Positions 61,614 through 64,000 of a stretch of 64,000 nt of DNA are shown piece by piece. Each line of letters starts with the position of its first letter. The stretch's first letter is position 1. Origin of the DNA: Phytoactinopolyspora limicola (GTDB lineage: Bacteria > Actinomycetota > Actinomycetes > Jiangellales > Jiangellaceae); contig NZ_JAAOEN010000009.1 in NCBI RefSeq assembly GCF_011320225.1, positions 1 to 64,000 of the forward strand, given 5' to 3'. Under the pieces are notes generated by a model. That model was not told where the DNA came from, did no database searches, and worked only from the letters and a program-made list of their open reading frames with translations. A program made the position numbers and the translations under genes.

Positions 61614-63176
61614 TCACGGCTTCTCGAGTCCCCTGGGCACACCGATGAGATCGGTGCCGTCGGGCTGGCGGACAAACCGCAACGTGTGGACGCCGTGTCC
61701 ACTCAGCAGCAGGTCGTCGCCCTCGCGCCGGAGTGCTGCGGGACCGGCACGGAAGGTGTTGTCCGGGCCTGGTTCGAGCTGACCAGCGATCTCGAGGCCG
61801 AGGCGAAATCTCCCATCCGCGTGGATGATCGCGAGGATGCCGAGTTCAGCGTCGAGGTAGGTGCCAGTCGGTGCGGCGGCGGACGGATCCGGTGCTGCGC
61901 ACCGTTCGTACGTCATGTCGCGACCCGGCCTCATCCTGGTACTCACGCGCAGCAGGTCACCATCGAAGTGGAGCTGCAGGCCGTCGTCGGGGTCGTCGCC
62001 GTGCCAGCTGCCATCGGTCGCAAGCGTGAAGCGCCCCCTCTGGAGTCCAGACAGGGTCAGGGTTCCGTCGGCCTCGGCGGCGAGTTGCACCGAATGACCG
62101 GAATCGCGCATGATCCACCAGCCGTCAACGGCCTGCGCTGCTGTTGTGTCGTCGACACGGACGGGCGCGGGGGCGTCGGGGATCTCCGCGGCGATCCTGG
62201 CGACCTTCTGCGCGATCACGCCGGGATTCACGGCGGAGTTGTTCGAGAGGACGACGACGCCGAGATCGTGATCGGGGAAGTAGTAGAGCTGCGACCGGTA
62301 TCCGACGACTGCGCCAGCGTGGCCGATGACACGCTCGCTACCGAGGGCCGCATGATAGAGGCCATACGTGTACGGGCCGACGCTCCCGTCGGGGAACGTC
62401 GGATTGCCACCGAACAGGGCGTCACGGATGTCCTGGCCGAGAACGTCGCCGGTCCGCAGAAAGCGGAACCAAGGGCCCAGCTCGCTCACGCTGGTGGCGA
62501 GTCCGCCGTCACCGACCGCGCACTCCTCGCTGTCGGCTCTGCGGAAACCGTCGCCGACGCTCTCGTAGCCATATGCGAACTGTGGCAGTACCGCCCTGCT
62601 GTCCTCTCGGAACGCCGTGTGGCTCATCCCCAGCGGTGCGAAGATGCGCTCGGTGGCGAACTCGCCGAGAGTGCGTCCGGTGAGGCGATGTACCAGGGAG
62701 GCCACGAGCACGTAACCGGTGTTGGAGTAGCTGAATTCGGAGCCGGGAGCGAAGTTGAGGGTTTCCAGGCCCGAGATGAACGCGAGAGCCTGGTCCTGCG
62801 TGATCCTGGTGAGGGGTCGACCGGCGATCTCGGCCAGCGCTAGCCATTCCGGCAGCCCACCGGTGTGCAACAGGCACTGAGCGATGGTGACCGGCGTCGT
62901 CAGACGCAGCTCAGGCAGATGGGAGCGGATGTCGTCCCCGAGGTCGAGGAGCCCGTCGCGGGCGAGCAGCAGTACCGCGGTGGCGGTGAAGTGTTTGCTC
63001 GTCGACGCGATGTCGAAGCGCGTGTGCTCGTCGATCGGCACCCCGAATTCCACCGAGGCGAGCCCGGCAGCCGCGTGGCCGACCAGGGAGCCTCCTCGGT
63101 AGACGCCGACGGCGAGACCCGGACCGGTGGGGGCGGAGGAGCGAATGACGAGCTGAGCGATGGCGGTGCTGTCCAT
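61614..63176 (-). CDS. Serine hydrolase, beta-lactamase class C-type
   Basis: A 520-aa protein without a clear signal peptide. Active-site motifs: FDIASTSKHFTATAV (SxxK, Ser-x-x-Lys), EFSYSNTGYVLVA (YxN) and VIGHAGAVVGYRS (HAG in place of KTG, as in esterase/DD-peptidase-type members). The C-terminal 150 residues form a lipocalin-like beta domain (DGTLTLSGLQRGRFTLATDG). More likely an esterase or D-aminopeptidase than an antibiotic-resistance enzyme. Confidence 0.88.
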   Translation of the reverse strand: MDSTAIAQLVIRSSAPTGPGLAVGVYRGGSLVGHAAAGLASVEFGVPIDEHTRFDIASTSKHFTATAVLLLARDGLLDLGDDIRSHLPELRLTTPVTIAQCLLHTGGLPEWLALAEIAGRPLTRITQDQALAFISGLETLNFAPGSEFSYSNTGYVLVASLVHRLTGRTLGEFATERIFAPLGMSHTAFREDSRAVLPQFAYGYESVGDGFRRADSEECAVGDGGLATSVSELGPWFRFLRTGDVLGQDIRDALFGGNPTFPDGSVGPYTYGLYHAALGSERVIGHAGAVVGYRSQLYYFPDHDLGVVVLSNNSAVNPGVIAQKVARIAAEIPDAPAPVRVDDTTAAQAVDGWWIMRDSGHSVQLAAEADGTLTLSGLQRGRFTLATDGSWHGDDPDDGLQLHFDGDLLRVSTRMRPGRDMTYERCAAPDPSAAAPTGTYLDAELGILAIIHADGRFRLGLEIAGQLEPGPDNTFRAGPAALRREGDDLLLSGHGVHTLRFVRQPDGTDLIGVPRGLEKP

Positions 63177-63382
63177 GTCGGAAGTCTGCCGAACGGGAAC
63201 ACCTCCTGCCTCGTCGGGAGCGGCAAAGTGGGAGCGTCCGGTTTGGCCTCCGCGACACCTGGCGTCGGCCGCAGTGGTCGCTGAGCAAGGCGAGCCAGCC
63301 CCTTCAAGAGTGCTGATTCAGATGTCAGCCGGATGCTCCTGGCTGGTCGCTCGTACCCCGTTGCTCCCTCAGGACATCGTGA
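63177..63382. other. 206-bp gap between the serine hydrolase and the IS fragment
   Basis: No gene or clear terminator. Contains only short spurious frames. Confidence 0.5.
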
Positions 63383-64000
63383 TCACGGGCAGGTTTCGTG
63401 ACGCCGTGGGCTGCCGTCTGGGGTTGGCTGAGTGACGGTGGAGGGTTTTCGGTGTGACAGGGGAGGGTTCTCCTCGCTATAGAGCCTGTTGTTTTTTGGG
63501 AAGGGTGGCTGGTCGATGGTGTGGCGTTTGCCGTCGGCGATGAGCCGGTCGGGGCCCGCAGCGGTGAGGTTGTCATCGCAGTCGTAGCCGGCGTCGGCGA
63601 TGATGGTTCCCACCTGGCGCAGGTCCTCGCGGCCGGTGCGGTCGGCGAGGGCCTGAGCGGTGGCACTGACCTCGTTCATAGCCGGGATGAGCTGTTCGAC
63701 GTCGTTGGCGTCGGTGGTGGCGCGGACGGTGAAGATGGACCCGTCGTCGCTGTTGGTGATCTGGCAGTTGTAGCCCTGGATCCAGCCGTTGCGGGTCTTG
63801 AGCAGCCGCGAGTCGGGGTCGGTCAGGTTCGCCGTGTACCGCTCGCCGCTGGTGGTTTCGTCCGTGCTGGCGGCCTGGTTGTTGGTCGCTGCCGCGGCTT
63901 GGCCGGCCTCGTAGGCGGCGCGGGCTTTGCGCACGTGGCTGCGCTCATCCGGCGGGAGCGGGTCCGTGCCGGTGTAGGACCGTTGCGCGCGACGCGCCCG
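63383..64000 (-). CDS. IS1182-type transposase fragment, cut by the window and changed at its C-terminus
   Basis: The frame is open from the window edge to 63383. RYTANLTDPDSRLLKTRNGWIQGYNCQ and GYDCDDNLTAAGPDRLIADGKR (catalytic Asp) are IS1182-type transposase. After LIADGKR the usual C-terminus with the final Glu is missing and an unrelated Pro-rich end follows, so this copy is truncated. The N-terminal part is outside the window. Confidence 0.8.
   Translation of the reverse strand, partial: RARRAQRSYTGTDPLPPDERSHVRKARAAYEAGQAAAATNNQAASTDETTSGERYTANLTDPDSRLLKTRNGWIQGYNCQITNSDDGSIFTVRATTDANDVEQLIPAMNEVSATAQALADRTGREDLRQVGTIIADAGYDCDDNLTAAGPDRLIADGKRHTIDQPPFPKNNRLYSEENPPLSHRKPSTVTQPTPDGSPRRHETCP

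Overview
The window is high-GC DNA from an actinobacterium. GTG and TTG starts are frequent, 1-8 nt start/stop overlaps are common, and the core block NUDIX-ald-xerD ... parA-scpA-scpB-rluB-aroH-tyrA-cmk-plsC-der is the usual actinobacterial order. A Jiangella-like lineage is a guess from general feel and cannot be proven here. Three kinds of DNA are present: an adaptive immunity island (about 0.9-14.3 kb), housekeeping chromosome (14.3-50.2 kb) and a mobile-element-rich tail built around a tRNA-Pro (50.2-64 kb).

Region 1 (1-14.3 kb): a cut-off IS30-type transposase, a small DUF3800-like gene, then a complete type I-E CRISPR-Cas operon in the order cas3-cas8e-cse2-cas7e-cas5e-cas6e-cas1-cas2. 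Nearly all of its genes overlap or touch. It is followed by a short leader and a 44-repeat/43-spacer array whose last repeat is degenerate, so new spacers enter at the cas2 side. One spacer is duplicated in neighbouring units. Beyond the array lie three long direct repeats that can each fold into a hairpin.

Region 2 (14.3-50.2 kb): housekeeping and accessory chromosomal genes. They include a metallophosphoesterase, a NUDIX hydrolase, alanine dehydrogenase, XerD, a thymidylate-kinase-like protein, a PPOX-fold protein, several GNAT acetyltransferases, a divergent MFS/LysR pair, an SDR, propionyl-CoA synthetase, a TetR/membrane-protein pair, an ECF sigma factor with C-terminal extension beside its DGPF-type partner, a LigD-type polymerase, an acyltransferase, the chromosome-segregation operon, aromatic amino acid genes, cmk, plsC and der, and a five-gene GntR(YtrA)/double-ABC-transporter cluster with a clear palindromic operator. 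The most unusual gene here is a 505-aa protein at 27.5-29.0 kb. It combines an Mrr-N-like modified-DNA-reader-type domain, a CBS pair and a C-terminal HEPN-like RNELMH motif, which makes it a candidate uncharacterised defence or stress nuclease. Several families of hairpin-forming intergenic repeats are scattered through this region.

Region 3 (50.2-64 kb): tRNA-Pro(GGG) is the integration site of a 6.7-kb element bounded by an exact 36-bp repeat of the tRNA 3' end (50203-50238 and 56846-56881). The element carries a tyrosine integrase, an excisionase-like ORF, a lipoprotein, a secreted S1 serine protease, a complete IS1634-type insertion sequence and a decayed abiEii toxin gene. Outside the right att site are remnants of an older conjugative element (two DUF6112-type genes and a truncated transfer membrane protein). 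Then come five TTGTCGG motifs at an exact 23-bp period, a frameshifted AAA ATPase, a toxin/antitoxin-like pair and an IS3 remnant. The window ends with a lipoprotein, a DUF429-RusA-like fusion protein, a beta-lactamase-type serine hydrolase and an IS1182-type transposase fragment that runs off the edge.
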